A DNA stretch of 39,420 nucleotides from an uncultured Prevotella sp. (GTDB taxonomy: Bacteria > Bacteroidota > Bacteroidia > Bacteroidales > Bacteroidaceae): NCBI GenBank assembly GCA_946186115.1, contig CAMHLV010000025.1:1-39420 (forward strand), given 5' to 3'. How positions within the stretch are numbered: the stretch's first letter is position 1; the number at the start of each line of letters is the position of its first letter. The translations under genes and the position numbers were made by a program. Below the pieces are notes generated by a model that had not been told where the DNA came from, made no database searches, and was given only the letters and a program-made list of their open reading frames with translations. Of this stretch, positions 22,899 to 32,674 are shown piece by piece.

Positions 22899-24008
22899 AT
22901 GGAAAACAAGAGAACCTGCCTCTATGACAAGCACAAGGCACTCGGAGCGCTGATCTCGCCCTTCGGCGGTTTTGACATGCCTATTCAGTATTCAAGTATC
23001 GTTGACGAGCATCAGGCTGTCAGAAAAGCCTGTGGCGTGTTCGATGTCAGTCACATGGGAGAAGTGCTTGTGACGGGAAAGGATGCCGAACGCTATGTAA
23101 ACCATATCTTTACTAACAATATCAGCACTGTGACTGCTGGAAAGATACTCTACGGAATGATGTGCTATGAGGATGGTGGAGTGGTGGACGACCTGCTGGT
23201 ATATAGGATGGCCGACGACCGCTACTTCCTCGTTATCAATGCTTCAAATATCGATAAGGACTGGGAGTGGATACAACAGCAGGCTGCTGGATATGATGTC
23301 GCTCTCGAAAACCAGAGTGAGCAGTATGGTGAACTGGCTGTGCAGGGGCCACAGGCTGAAGCCGTGATGGAAGAAGTGCTGGGTATCCCGTGCAAGGAAC
23401 TGGCTTTCTATACCTTCAAGGAAATAAAGCTCCCTCTCTCTCTGGAGAGGGCGGGGGGAGAGGCTCTCGTGTCACGTACCGGCTACACCGGTGAGGACGG
23501 CTTTGAAATATATGCTTCTGCAGATTATATTAACGAATGCTGGGACAGACTGTTGGCTTCTGGCCGTTGCAAACCATGTGGTTTAGGTTGCCGCGACACC
23601 CTGCGCTTTGAGGTGGGACTGCCGTTGTATGGCGACGAACTGTCGGCAGAGATAACACCAATTATGGCCGGACTGGGTATTTTTGTCAAACTCGACAAGG
23701 ATGAGTTTATCGGCAAGGAGGCTCTGGCACGTCAGAAAGCCGAGGGCGCTAAAAAGAAGCTGGTAGGAATTGAGTTGAACGACAAGGCTATTCCTCGTCA
23801 CGGATATACCGTGCTGAAAGATGGTCAACCGATAGGCGAGGTGACCACGGGCTATCACACCATTTCGACAGACAAGAGCGTATGTATGGCTCTTGTTGAT
23901 GCACAGTATGCTGCCCTCGGCACAGAGGTGGAGATACAAATCCGCAAAAAGGTGTTCCCTGGTGTGGTCTGCAAGAAGAGATTCTATGAGAAACGATATA
24001 AACGATAA
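22899..24008 (+). CDS. gcvT: glycine cleavage system T protein (aminomethyltransferase)
   Basis: A 369-aa enzyme that moves the one-carbon unit from the aminomethyl-lipoyl H protein to tetrahydrofolate and releases ammonia. Features: GGFDMPIQYSSIVDEHQAVR, GVFDVSHMGEV, QGPQAEAVM, SRTGYTGEDGFEIY and GLGCRDTLRFEVGLPLYG-ELS. Around 178-187 the sequence SLERAGGEA comes from a palindromic, GC-rich DNA segment (23430-23465) unlike the surrounding codons. The carboxy end (GTEVEIQIRKKVFPGVVCKKRFY) is normal. Confidence 0.95.
   Translation: MENKRTCLYDKHKALGALISPFGGFDMPIQYSSIVDEHQAVRKACGVFDVSHMGEVLVTGKDAERYVNHIFTNNISTVTAGKILYGMMCYEDGGVVDDLLVYRMADDRYFLVINASNIDKDWEWIQQQAAGYDVALENQSEQYGELAVQGPQAEAVMEEVLGIPCKELAFYTFKEIKLPLSLERAGGEALVSRTGYTGEDGFEIYASADYINECWDRLLASGRCKPCGLGCRDTLRFEVGLPLYGDELSAEITPIMAGLGIFVKLDKDEFIGKEALARQKAEGAKKKLVGIELNDKAIPRHGYTVLKDGQPIGEVTTGYHTISTDKSVCMALVDAQYAALGTEVEIQIRKKVFPGVVCKKRFYEKRYKR
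23430..23465. repeat. palindromic GC-rich element inside gcvT
   Basis: CCCTCTC (23432-23438) pairs with GAGAGGG (23445-23451), followed by GCGGGGGGAGAGGCT. This resembles dispersed CCCTCTCC-GGAGAGGG-type elements found between genes in Bacteroidota, here carried in frame. Confidence 0.5.
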
Positions 24009-24078
24009 CGTCAACGAAAACGAAAGACGAAAAACGAAAACCAATATATAATAATATAAAACTTAAAACATAAGAACT

Positions 24079-24459
24079 ATGGCAAAAGTGATGGAAGGAC
24101 TCTATTACAGTGAGTCGCATGAGTATGTGAGAGTGGAAGGCGATTTCGGCTTCATTGGTATTACCGACTATGCCCAGAGTGCGTTAGGTAATGTGGTCTA
24201 TGTTGACGTACCCGATGTTGACGACGAAGTGTCGGCAGGTGAGGAGTTTGGCGCTGTGGAGAGTGTAAAGGCCGCCAGCGATCTGATTTCTCCTGTTACA
24301 GGTGTCGTCGTCGAAGTGAATGAGGCATTGGAAGACCAGCCCGAGCTTATCAACGTTGATGCCTACGATAACTGGATTATCAAGGTTTCACTCTCCGACA
24401 AGTCGGAACTGGATAATCTGATGGATGCCAAGACTTATGCTGCTTTCTGCGATAAGTAA
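24079..24459 (+). CDS. gcvH: glycine cleavage system H protein
   Basis: A 126-aa lipoyl carrier that shuttles the aminomethyl group between P, T and L proteins. The lipoylated lysine is K64 in GAVESVKAASDLISPVTG. The length is normal. It follows gcvT after a 70-nt AC/GA-rich gap with no visible promoter and is 25 nt before gcvPA. Confidence 0.96.
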   Translation: MAKVMEGLYYSESHEYVRVEGDFGFIGITDYAQSALGNVVYVDVPDVDDEVSAGEEFGAVESVKAASDLISPVTGVVVEVNEALEDQPELINVDAYDNWIIKVSLSDKSELDNLMDAKTYAAFCDK

Positions 24460-24484
24460 TACAAGAAAAAAACAAAAGATATAG

Positions 24485-25798
24485 ATGTATAAGTATTTTC
24501 CCCATACCGAGGAAGACCTGAAGGCTATGCTGGAGAAAGTGGGAGTAAGGTCGTTGGATGATCTTTATGCCCAGATTCCCGAGTCGATACGCTATAAGGA
24601 CGATTATCGGATTCCATCGGAGATGAGTGAACTCGAGGTGCGACAGTTGTTTGACAGCCTTGGGTCGCAAAACCATCAACTGACGTGTTTTGCCGGTTAC
24701 GGAGTGTATGATCACTATACTCCGTCAGTCATTCCTAATCTCCTCTCGCGCTCAGAGTTCCTGACCAGTTACACTCCGTATCAGGCAGAAATATCGCAAG
24801 GAACGCTTCATTATATTTTTGAATATCAGTCGATGATGGCCGAACTGACAGGCATGGATATCTCGAATGCCTCGATGTACGACGGTTCAACGGCTACTGC
24901 TGAGGCTATGATGATGGCCGTGGCTGCTGGTAAGAAGGCTAATAGAGTGCTGGTGTCTGAAACATTGAATGCTGACGTGAGGAAAGTGCTCGATACCTAT
25001 GCCTTGCATCAGGGCATTGAACTAGTAACCATCGCCATGGAAGACGGGGTGACTTCAAGGCATAATCTTGAAGCACTTCTGGCCGAGGGCGGCGTGGCAG
25101 GTGTCATCGTTCAGCAGCCTAATGCCTATGGTATCATAGAGGACTTTACGGGATTTGCCGACGCATGCCATGAGAATAAGGCTCTTTTGGTTATCAACAG
25201 CATAGCTGCCGACCTCGCCCTGTTGAAGACTCCGGGAGAGTGGGGGGCTGACATTGCTGTAGGCGATGGTCAGAGCCTCGGCATTCCTATGCAGTTCGGT
25301 GGTCCGTACGTAGGATATATGTGTTGCACTGAGAAACTTATCCGCAAGATGCCGGGACGCATAGTAGGCATGACAAAGGATAACCGCGGACAGCGTGCTT
25401 TCGTACTGACATTACAGGCTCGTGAACAGCATATCCGTAGGCAGAAAGCCACATCGAACATCTGCAGCAACCAGTCGCTGATGGCTCTGTGGGTTACCGT
25501 CTATATGTCTCTCATGGGTAAGCAAGGACTGAAGGAGGCTGCCCAACTGGGATATGCCGGAGCCCACTATATGTGCGATGAACTGCTTAAGAGCGGACGC
25601 TTCTCTCTGGCCTATGACAAGCCGTTCTTCAATGAGTTCTTAGTGAAGTATGACGGCGATGTAGATATGCTATACCAGCGTATGCTCGATGCTGGCTTCC
25701 TTGGCGGAGTACGAGTAAAGGATGGATTGCTCTTTGCCGTTACAGAGAAGCGTACTAAAGAAGAGATAGACAACTTTGTAAAGATAGCTGCCCTATGA
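24485..25798 (+). CDS. gcvPA: glycine dehydrogenase (decarboxylating) subunit 1
   Basis: A 437-aa N-terminal half of a split P protein. Features: FPHTEEDLKAMLEKVGV, FAGYGVYDHYTPSVIPNLLSRSEF, TPYQAEISQGTLHYIFEYQSMMAELTGMD, VGDGQSLGIPMQFGGPYVG and RQKATSNICSNQ. It decarboxylates glycine as a complex with GcvPB. Its stop overlaps the start of gcvPB (ATGA), implying coupled translation of equal amounts. Confidence 0.96.
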   Translation: MYKYFPHTEEDLKAMLEKVGVRSLDDLYAQIPESIRYKDDYRIPSEMSELEVRQLFDSLGSQNHQLTCFAGYGVYDHYTPSVIPNLLSRSEFLTSYTPYQAEISQGTLHYIFEYQSMMAELTGMDISNASMYDGSTATAEAMMMAVAAGKKANRVLVSETLNADVRKVLDTYALHQGIELVTIAMEDGVTSRHNLEALLAEGGVAGVIVQQPNAYGIIEDFTGFADACHENKALLVINSIAADLALLKTPGEWGADIAVGDGQSLGIPMQFGGPYVGYMCCTEKLIRKMPGRIVGMTKDNRGQRAFVLTLQAREQHIRRQKATSNICSNQSLMALWVTVYMSLMGKQGLKEAAQLGYAGAHYMCDELLKSGRFSLAYDKPFFNEFLVKYDGDVDMLYQRMLDAGFLGGVRVKDGLLFAVTEKRTKEEIDNFVKIAAL

Positions 25799-27201
25799 AT
25801 AACAAACTGTATGGAAATCTGATATTTGAGCTTTCTCGCGAAGGACGAAAAGGCTACAGTCTCCCGAAGAATCATTATGGCAACTATGTAATTCCTCAAG
25901 AACTGTGCCGTCAGGAAGATGCCGCTCTGCCAGAGTGTGACGAACCTACGGTGGTGCGCCATTACACGAATCTCTCAAACAACAATTTCGGTGTTGACAA
26001 TGGCTTCTATCCATTGGGCTCGTGTACCATGAAATATAATCCGAAAATCAACGAGGAGATGGCAGCAGAGCCACAGTTCCAGAATCTGCATCCCAAACAG
26101 CCTGTCCAGACTACGCAGGGTGCCTTGGCAATGGTGACATTGCTGGAGCGGGCACTTTGTGAACTGACAGGGCTGGCTCATTTTACCTTTAAGCCTTATG
26201 CTGGAGCCCATGGTGAACTGACGGGGCTGATGACCATTGATAACTATCACCGTTCGCGTGGTGACCTGCAGCGCAAAAAGGTTATTGTGCCCGACTCGGC
26301 CCACGGCACCAATCCCGCCTCGGCTGCCGTTTGCGGATTGGAAATCGTTGAGGTGAAGTCTGATGCCAGAGGCTTGGTTGATTTTGAAGATTTAGAGAGG
26401 CTGGTAGAACAGGAAGGTCCCAACATCGCCGCTATGATGATGACGAATCCCAATACCCTGGGACTCTTCGAGGAGCGTATTCCTGAGATAGCACGGCTCA
26501 TTCATGACTGTGGTGCGCTGATGTACTACGATGGCGCTAACCTGAATCCAATGTTGGGGGCTTGTCGCCCTGGAGATATGGGATTCGACGTTATGCACAT
26601 CAATCTGCACAAGACATTCTCAACACCTCACGGCGGTGGCGGTCCTGGTGCCGGTCCTGTAGGTGTTCGTGAGGGACTGCAGGAGTTCTTCCCTTTCGTG
26701 TCGCCCTATCATGGCAACTTTGCTGTGATGATGAGGGCCTATGCCTATATACTCTCATTAGGACGTGAACACGTAAAGGAGGTTGGACCTTTAGCTACTC
26801 TGAACGCTAATTACATTAAGGAATCGCTGAAGGATGTCTATGAACTGCCTATCGACGGACTGTGCTGCCATGAGTTTGTCTTCGACGGTCTGAAGGATAA
26901 ATCTACTGGTGTCACTACTATGGATGTGGCCAAGCGCTTGCTTGACTATGGATACCATGCTCCTACCATCTATTTCCCGTTGCTCTTCCATGAGAGTCTG
27001 ATGGTAGAACCTACTGAGAACGAGTCGAAGGAGACGCTCGACGGATTCATCGAGGTGATGCGCAAAATAGCCGGTGAGGCCAAGACGGAACCGGATACGG
27101 TGAAGTCGGCTCCACACCTGACACCTATAGGACGTGTGGATGACGTGCTGGCTGCCAAGCATCCTGTTGTGACGTTCCGTCAAATGAGTAATGAGGAATG
27201 A
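25795..27201 (+). CDS. gcvPB: glycine dehydrogenase (decarboxylating) subunit 2
   Basis: A 468-aa C-terminal half of the split P protein with the PLP lysine K273 in INLHKTFSTPHGGGGPGAGPVG. FYPLGSCTMKYNPKINE and PDSAHGTNPASAAVCGLEIVEV are family blocks. Translationally coupled to gcvPA. The end of the gene runs into AATGAGGAATGAATAATGAG-type repeats that also form the start of the next gene. Confidence 0.96.
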   Translation: MNNKLYGNLIFELSREGRKGYSLPKNHYGNYVIPQELCRQEDAALPECDEPTVVRHYTNLSNNNFGVDNGFYPLGSCTMKYNPKINEEMAAEPQFQNLHPKQPVQTTQGALAMVTLLERALCELTGLAHFTFKPYAGAHGELTGLMTIDNYHRSRGDLQRKKVIVPDSAHGTNPASAAVCGLEIVEVKSDARGLVDFEDLERLVEQEGPNIAAMMMTNPNTLGLFEERIPEIARLIHDCGALMYYDGANLNPMLGACRPGDMGFDVMHINLHKTFSTPHGGGGPGAGPVGVREGLQEFFPFVSPYHGNFAVMMRAYAYILSLGREHVKEVGPLATLNANYIKESLKDVYELPIDGLCCHEFVFDGLKDKSTGVTTMDVAKRLLDYGYHAPTIYFPLLFHESLMVEPTENESKETLDGFIEVMRKIAGEAKTEPDTVKSAPHLTPIGRVDDVLAAKHPVVTFRQMSNEE

Positions 27202-27204
27202 ATA

Positions 27205-28494
27205 ATGAGAAATGGAAATGACGAAATGAGAAATGATTTCGATCCGACATGCTGTGACCTTATCGTCATCGGCGCGGGGCCTGGTGGCTACCGCGCCGCT
27301 GAATATGCGGCCAAACAGGGCTTGCAAGTAGTAATAGTAGAACAGGACGAAGTAGGCGGCACCTGTCTGAACCGTGGGTGCATTCCCACAAAGACCTATG
27401 TGCACAGTGCCTCTTTCGCTGAGGCTGTAGAACGCCAACAGCAGGTGGTACAGCAGTTGAGGGGTGGGGTGGAGCAGTTGATGTCGGCTCCAGGTATTAC
27501 CCTGCTTCGCGGACATGCCTCTTTCGTGGATTCTAACACCGTCAGTGTGCAGTCTGCCAATACCGGGTGCGACGATACTGTCACCGCTAAAAACATCATT
27601 ATAGCCACTGGCAGCACTGCCAAGCTTCTGCCGTTGCCCGACATCACTGACCCAAGGGTGATGACAAGTACCGAACTGCTGCAACTGCAGACGTTGCCTA
27701 AGCGCCTTTGCATCATCGGTGCAGGAGTCATAGGCATGGAGTTTGCCAGCGTATTCCAGCGCTTCGGCTCGGAAGTGACTGTTATAGAGTATCTGAAGGA
27801 ATGCCTGCCGATGCTTGATAGTGACGTGGCAAAACGCTTGCGTAAACTATTGGAGAAGCGTGGCATTCAGTTCCGCATGAAGACTGCTGTGCAGTCTCTG
27901 GCCGATATCGACGCTGATGTAATCTTAATGGCCACAGGACGCAAGGCGAATATTGAGGGCTTGAATATAGAAGCCATTGGCATCGATCCTACTACCGCAG
28001 TCAATGGCTTACCCGTTGACTCCAACTTCCAAATATCCCCCCATATCTATGCCATCGGTGATGTGAATGGCCGCCAAATGCTGGCTCATGCTGCAGAAAT
28101 GCAGGCTGTGCATGCTGTAAATCATATTCTCGGCAGGACAGACGGCATACGTTTCGATATCATGCCTGCCGCCATCTTCACAGAGCCTGAAGCGGCCTGT
28201 GTCGGTCCCAGTGAGGATAAGTTGAAGGAGCAAGGCATCGAGTATAAGTGCCGGAAATCCTTCTGGCGTGCCAACGGAAAAGCCCTCGCCATGAACGAGG
28301 GCGAGGGCTTGTTGAAACTGCTGTCTGACAGCGACGACCGTATTATCGGTTGTCATGCTTACGGTGCTCATGCTGCCGACATCATCCAAGAGGTCTCAGT
28401 GCTGATGTGCCGTGATACTACTGTCAGCCAGTTGAGTGATATGATACATATTCATCCTACACTTTCTGAAGTTCTGCTGGCAGCTACGCATTAG
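27205..28494 (+). CDS. lpd: dihydrolipoyl dehydrogenase (L protein)
   Basis: A 429-aa FAD enzyme that reoxidises the dihydrolipoyl H protein with NAD+. Features: the FAD-binding IVIGAGPGGYRAAEYAAKQG, redox disulfide GGTCLNRGCIPTK (C54/C59), the NAD-binding CIIGAGVIGMEFASVFQRFGSEVTV, IYAIGDVNG, and the active-site His-Glu pair HIHPTLSE. It is slightly short for the family (~450-475 aa), mainly between motifs. The start is uncertain: ATG at 27205, or at 27226 (MRNDFDPTCCDL), since the first codons are made of repeated AATGAGAAATG. Last gene of the complete glycine cleavage operon. Confidence 0.94.
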   Translation: MRNGNDEMRNDFDPTCCDLIVIGAGPGGYRAAEYAAKQGLQVVIVEQDEVGGTCLNRGCIPTKTYVHSASFAEAVERQQQVVQQLRGGVEQLMSAPGITLLRGHASFVDSNTVSVQSANTGCDDTVTAKNIIIATGSTAKLLPLPDITDPRVMTSTELLQLQTLPKRLCIIGAGVIGMEFASVFQRFGSEVTVIEYLKECLPMLDSDVAKRLRKLLEKRGIQFRMKTAVQSLADIDADVILMATGRKANIEGLNIEAIGIDPTTAVNGLPVDSNFQISPHIYAIGDVNGRQMLAHAAEMQAVHAVNHILGRTDGIRFDIMPAAIFTEPEAACVGPSEDKLKEQGIEYKCRKSFWRANGKALAMNEGEGLLKLLSDSDDRIIGCHAYGAHAADIIQEVSVLMCRDTTVSQLSDMIHIHPTLSEVLLAATH

Positions 28495-28522
28495 TTGCCG
28501 GCAGAACTACTCCGTCAGTTCT
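28470..28522. terminator. overlapping hairpins between convergent lpd and HTCS genes
   Basis: AGTTCTGCTGGC (28470-28481) pairs with GCCGGCAGAACT (28497-28508). Alternatively AGAACT (28503-28508) pairs with AGTTCT (28517-28522). The first hairpin spans the lpd stop codon and the second touches the HTCS stop, so the 26-nt gap serves both genes. Confidence 0.5.
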
Positions 28523-31500
28523 ATTTCTGAGAATTGTGCTCATTCATGTAGTCACGTGGTGACATCCCGTAGAACTTCTTGAATATTGTTGAGAATGATG
28601 CTGCGTTGTTGAAACCGCAGGCATACATTACCTCGGTAATATTCATGTTGTTGGATGACAGCAGGTTGGCTGCCTGTTTCAATCTTATGTTGCGGATGAA
28701 GTCGTGAGGCGTCTGTCCGGTCAGTTCCTTCATCTTGCGATGCAGGTGGACTCGGCTGATGCCTACCTCGTCGGCAATCTTATCGACACTTAAGTCAGAG
28801 TTGTTCAGGTTCTTGTTGATGACCTTCATTACGCGCTCCAACAGCTTGTCGTCGGGCGATTTCATCTTTACGTCATCTACCTGTTCCTCCAACTGGTCGT
28901 TGCGTCCGTATTTCAGGCGGAGCATCTGGTGGGAATGTATGAGGTTGACGATAGTACGGCGCAGAATATCCATATTGAAAGGCTTCACGATGTAGGCGTC
29001 AGCACCCATCTCCAATCCCTCAAGCTGATCCTCGTCGCGGCTCTTGGCTGTTAGCATTATGACAGGAATATGACTGGTGGCAGGGTTTGACTTGATCTTC
29101 GAACACATCGTGTTGCCATCCATTTCCGGCATCATAATGTCGCTTATAACGAGGTCGGGTACCTGCTTTAATATCTCAACGAGACCTGTACGGCCGTTCT
29201 CCTCGCTGACGACATCGTAGTCGGCAGACAATTCGCTTGTCAGATACTCACGAATCTCGGCATCGTCCTCAACGATGACAATGCGCTGGCGGCCACCTGC
29301 TGAAAGCTGGTCGTTGACAGCCTCAATCTCCTCTTCTGGCTTGTCGTCGATGAGGTTTTCCACAGGTTTGGTTTCCTGATGCTCTACAACCATCTCTTCT
29401 TGCTTCAGGTGGCTGTTGCCCAAAGGTATTGTCACGATAAACTCGCTGCCAGGGCCGTTTTCATTATTGCGGGCCGTTATTGTGCCGTGGTGCAACTCTA
29501 CCAAAGAGCGTGTAAGGTCGAGTCCGATACCCGTACCCACATTGAGGTCGTTGACTGACGAGGGAGACTGGTAGAACCTCTCAAATATTCTATCAAGTTT
29601 GTCTTTAGGTATTCCCTCGCCTGAATCACTGACGGCTATGCTGACGTTGCTGTCGTTGTGGGTGATGCGCAGATTGATGTTGCCACCTGTAGGAGTGAAC
29701 TTAAAGGCATTCGACAGGATGTTGACCACTACCTTGTCGAAGTTGTTACGGTCGATCCATACAGGTAGTTCGTTGGTGTCGTGCTCATAGGTGAACTTGA
29801 TGTTCTTGGATTTTGCCTGTGTCGAGAACATACCGAAGATGTCGCCCACGAAGGATATTAGTTCTGTCTCGTACATACGCATCTGCATCTGTCCCTTATC
29901 AATCTTTCTCAGGTCCATCATCTGGTTGATAAGTCCCAATATGCGCTCTGCGTTGCGTCGGATGGTTTCGTAAACACTGCGATGGTGCGGATCGCTGTCT
30001 TGCTTGATAAGAGTCTGCAGCGGCGACACAATAAGTGTCATAGGCGTTCGTATCTCATGCGAGATGTTCATAAAGAACTTAAGTTTGGCATCTGCCATCT
30101 CCTCAGCATGGATATGTTCCTGCAGTCGCAGTCTGTCCTGCTCCTTGCGGCGGCGCAGTTTGAGGTAGTACCAGACGGCAGCAGCAATGGCCAATATATA
30201 AATAATGTATGCCAGGGGCGTACGGTACCACGGAGCATGTATTACTACCGTAAAGCAGCGCTCTGGTGTAGATATGTCGTTGCGGTCGGCTACTACACAG
30301 AAATGATATGTACCAGGCTGCAGATGACTGAATGTGATTTCGTTGACGCCAGGCTGCAGGCGAACCCACTCCTCGTCGTTGATGCGGTAGCGATAAACAA
30401 TATGTTCGGGATTGTCGTAAGTGAGTGTCGATAGGCGCAGTGCGAAAGAGTTGTCGCCAGGGCTCAGCGTGAATTTCTCGCTGGCGATAACAGTTGTGTC
30501 AGTAACTTGCCAGAAACCAGACATGGTGGCTGGTGTGACGGGGTTACCGTTAACGGAGAATCCGATAAGTTTTACTTCTGCCTTCCATTCGTTCTGCTGG
30601 ATGTTGTCAGGATTAAACCAAGTGATGCCACCCAAGCCGCCAAACAGCATGTGTCCGCTGGTTGTCGTCCATGAGGCTCCGTCGCTGAATTCATTGGCCT
30701 GCAAGCCGTTGTCAACAAAGAAACTGCTTACTTGCTTTGTCTTCGGATTTACCATGCACAGACCATGGTCTGTGGCAATCCACAGCCGGTCCTTCTTGTC
30801 TTGTTCTATGCTGGCTATGCCATTGTCTGGCAGTCCGTCGTCTATGCTGTGCCGTTCCATCTGATGAGTCTTCAGATTGTAGCAGAAGAGACCGTCGTTT
30901 GTTCCAATGCGCAGCTTGCCATGATATTCACGGGCTATACGTATCGGTGTTCCGTAGTTGGGGCAGTTGATGCCGTTGAATGTTTTCAGCCAGCTTTCCG
31001 ATTGGATGTCTAAAGCACATACACCCATCGTTGTGGCTACATATAGACGGCGCCCGTCGGGAGATACCGACAACTGTGATATATAGTTGTTGACGATGCT
31101 GTTGATTTTATTGTTTGATGCAGCATCGGTGGCCATCGTATAGGCCTTGATGTCATTAGTCTTCAAGTCTAAGCGGAGCAGTCCTTCACCCATTGTTGCT
31201 ATCCACAAGTGTCCGTGAGCGTCGGTCACTATGTCGAACACGCTGATGCTTGAACCCTGAGGCAAATGATAAGGATGATATGTCAGTGAACTTTGGTCAA
31301 TCCATCCTATACCTTCCCTGTAACTGCCTGTCCATATCCTGCCTTGACTGTCTTCGCAGAGTCCCAGAATGGTTGCGGGGAAATTATCCTTGAAATGTTT
31401 TATCCGTTGCCCCTCTGTTGACAGACAATAGAGGCCATCCTTGTCAGTACCTACCCATATGTAGTCTTTCGAACTCCTAAGGATACTTGTTACACAGGCT

Positions 31501-32522
31501 GTTCCGATGATATTGCGGTCGCCCAACTTGCTGCCCATATACGAGAATCCTGTCTCGTTGGCCGGTTGCATATAGACTCCTTTCTGAAGCAATCCCAGCC
31601 AGAGGTTGCCGTTCAGGTCTTCAACGATGCTATAGACTTTACTGGTGGCCAGGTTGACTTCGCGGCTAAAGTAAGGGTTATCTACTATCTTCCCCGTCTT
31701 TGGGTCGTAGATGACCAGTCCGATGCCATCGCAGCCTAAAAGAATCTTTCCGCTGCGGTTGACATAAAGTACAGAGATGTGCTTTGTTCCTGTTCCTTCT
31801 ATATGAACAGGGGTGTCGCCAACTAATTTGAACATACCGGCATTCGACGTGGCAATGAATATCTGTCCGCTGGCATCTTCACAAACGTCGGTTATGGTAT
31901 TCGCCTTATCGGCATCCTGGAAGTATCGTTTTACGTGTTTGCCGTCGTAGAACCACAGTCCTTGGTTGTCGGTAGCTATCCAGAGGTTCTGGCGACTGTC
32001 CTCAATCATGTTGTGAACGGTCCTCATGCCCTCAAGTGCGCCTCCTACTTCGTAAGCGTTCTCACGGCCTTTCATTTTTAAAAGTCCGTGGCCTGAGGTG
32101 CCTGCCAGTATGTCGCCGTTCTGCCGTTGCAGCAGACAAGTGATATAGCACGGAACAACAGTGCCCGACAGCTCGTGCGTCTTTACATCGTGGAATCTTT
32201 CACCGTCGTAGGTCTGTAATGCTCCATACATTCCTACGTAGAAAAGGCCGCACCTGTCTTGAAGCATGCAGTTGACATAGTTGGAGGCCATGCCCAGATC
32301 CTTGCCCTTTTCTTTCTTGATGACTTGATACTGGTAGCCGTCGAAACGGTTTAGGCCGTTACGGGTAGCCGCCCAGATAAAACCGTCACGATCGACGTAA
32401 ACCTGAGTAGTGAAGCTGCTTGACATTTGGTGGTCGGCATCGTAGTGTTTGCCCATCTGGGCACTTGCGTTTAGATATACCAAAGTTAGTAGCGTAATAC
32501 AAGTTAGAACTTTACTTTTCAT
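28521..32522 (-). CDS. hybrid two-component system regulator (HTCS)
   Basis: A 1333-aa single-protein signalling system typical of polysaccharide loci. The order is: signal peptide (MKSKVLTCITLLTLVYLNASA); two periplasmic beta-propellers of Reg_prop repeats such as DRDGFIWAATRNGLNRFDG and DKKDRLWIATDHGLCMV (~25-640); a Y_Y_Y domain (~700-765); one membrane helix (~772-792); HisKA with H822 in FFMNISHEIRTPM; HATPase; a receiver domain with D1128 in DLVISDIMMPEMDG; and an AraC-type HTH (~1230-1333, with GISRVHLHRKMKELTG and FKKFYGMSPRDY). It probably senses xylan or arabinoxylan oligosaccharides and activates the adjacent GH43 and GH10-CE1 genes. Confidence 0.95.
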   Translation of the reverse strand: MKSKVLTCITLLTLVYLNASAQMGKHYDADHQMSSSFTTQVYVDRDGFIWAATRNGLNRFDGYQYQVIKKEKGKDLGMASNYVNCMLQDRCGLFYVGMYGALQTYDGERFHDVKTHELSGTVVPCYITCLLQRQNGDILAGTSGHGLLKMKGRENAYEVGGALEGMRTVHNMIEDSRQNLWIATDNQGLWFYDGKHVKRYFQDADKANTITDVCEDASGQIFIATSNAGMFKLVGDTPVHIEGTGTKHISVLYVNRSGKILLGCDGIGLVIYDPKTGKIVDNPYFSREVNLATSKVYSIVEDLNGNLWLGLLQKGVYMQPANETGFSYMGSKLGDRNIIGTACVTSILRSSKDYIWVGTDKDGLYCLSTEGQRIKHFKDNFPATILGLCEDSQGRIWTGSYREGIGWIDQSSLTYHPYHLPQGSSISVFDIVTDAHGHLWIATMGEGLLRLDLKTNDIKAYTMATDAASNNKINSIVNNYISQLSVSPDGRRLYVATTMGVCALDIQSESWLKTFNGINCPNYGTPIRIAREYHGKLRIGTNDGLFCYNLKTHQMERHSIDDGLPDNGIASIEQDKKDRLWIATDHGLCMVNPKTKQVSSFFVDNGLQANEFSDGASWTTTSGHMLFGGLGGITWFNPDNIQQNEWKAEVKLIGFSVNGNPVTPATMSGFWQVTDTTVIASEKFTLSPGDNSFALRLSTLTYDNPEHIVYRYRINDEEWVRLQPGVNEITFSHLQPGTYHFCVVADRNDISTPERCFTVVIHAPWYRTPLAYIIYILAIAAAVWYYLKLRRRKEQDRLRLQEHIHAEEMADAKLKFFMNISHEIRTPMTLIVSPLQTLIKQDSDPHHRSVYETIRRNAERILGLINQMMDLRKIDKGQMQMRMYETELISFVGDIFGMFSTQAKSKNIKFTYEHDTNELPVWIDRNNFDKVVVNILSNAFKFTPTGGNINLRITHNDSNVSIAVSDSGEGIPKDKLDRIFERFYQSPSSVNDLNVGTGIGLDLTRSLVELHHGTITARNNENGPGSEFIVTIPLGNSHLKQEEMVVEHQETKPVENLIDDKPEEEIEAVNDQLSAGGRQRIVIVEDDAEIREYLTSELSADYDVVSEENGRTGLVEILKQVPDLVISDIMMPEMDGNTMCSKIKSNPATSHIPVIMLTAKSRDEDQLEGLEMGADAYIVKPFNMDILRRTIVNLIHSHQMLRLKYGRNDQLEEQVDDVKMKSPDDKLLERVMKVINKNLNNSDLSVDKIADEVGISRVHLHRKMKELTGQTPHDFIRNIRLKQAANLLSSNNMNITEVMYACGFNNAASFSTIFKKFYGMSPRDYMNEHNSQK

Positions 32523-32565
32523 AACTTTACATTCGTCATTACAATAGTTGGTTTTAGTACGAATG

Positions 32566-32596
32566 CAAAGATATGTAATTTATTTGTATGTACCAA
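32566..32596 (-). promoter_or_regulatory. promoter of the HTCS gene
   Basis: On the minus strand, TTG (32594-32596), a 20-nt spacer and TATCTTTG (32566-32573). Confidence 0.7.
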
Positions 32597-32674
32597 GGGT
32601 TTTTGTGAAATGTAGCATGGAAATGTTACATTTCGCAAAGTTTTTGTTATTAAAGCATGTTACACAGGCTAAAG

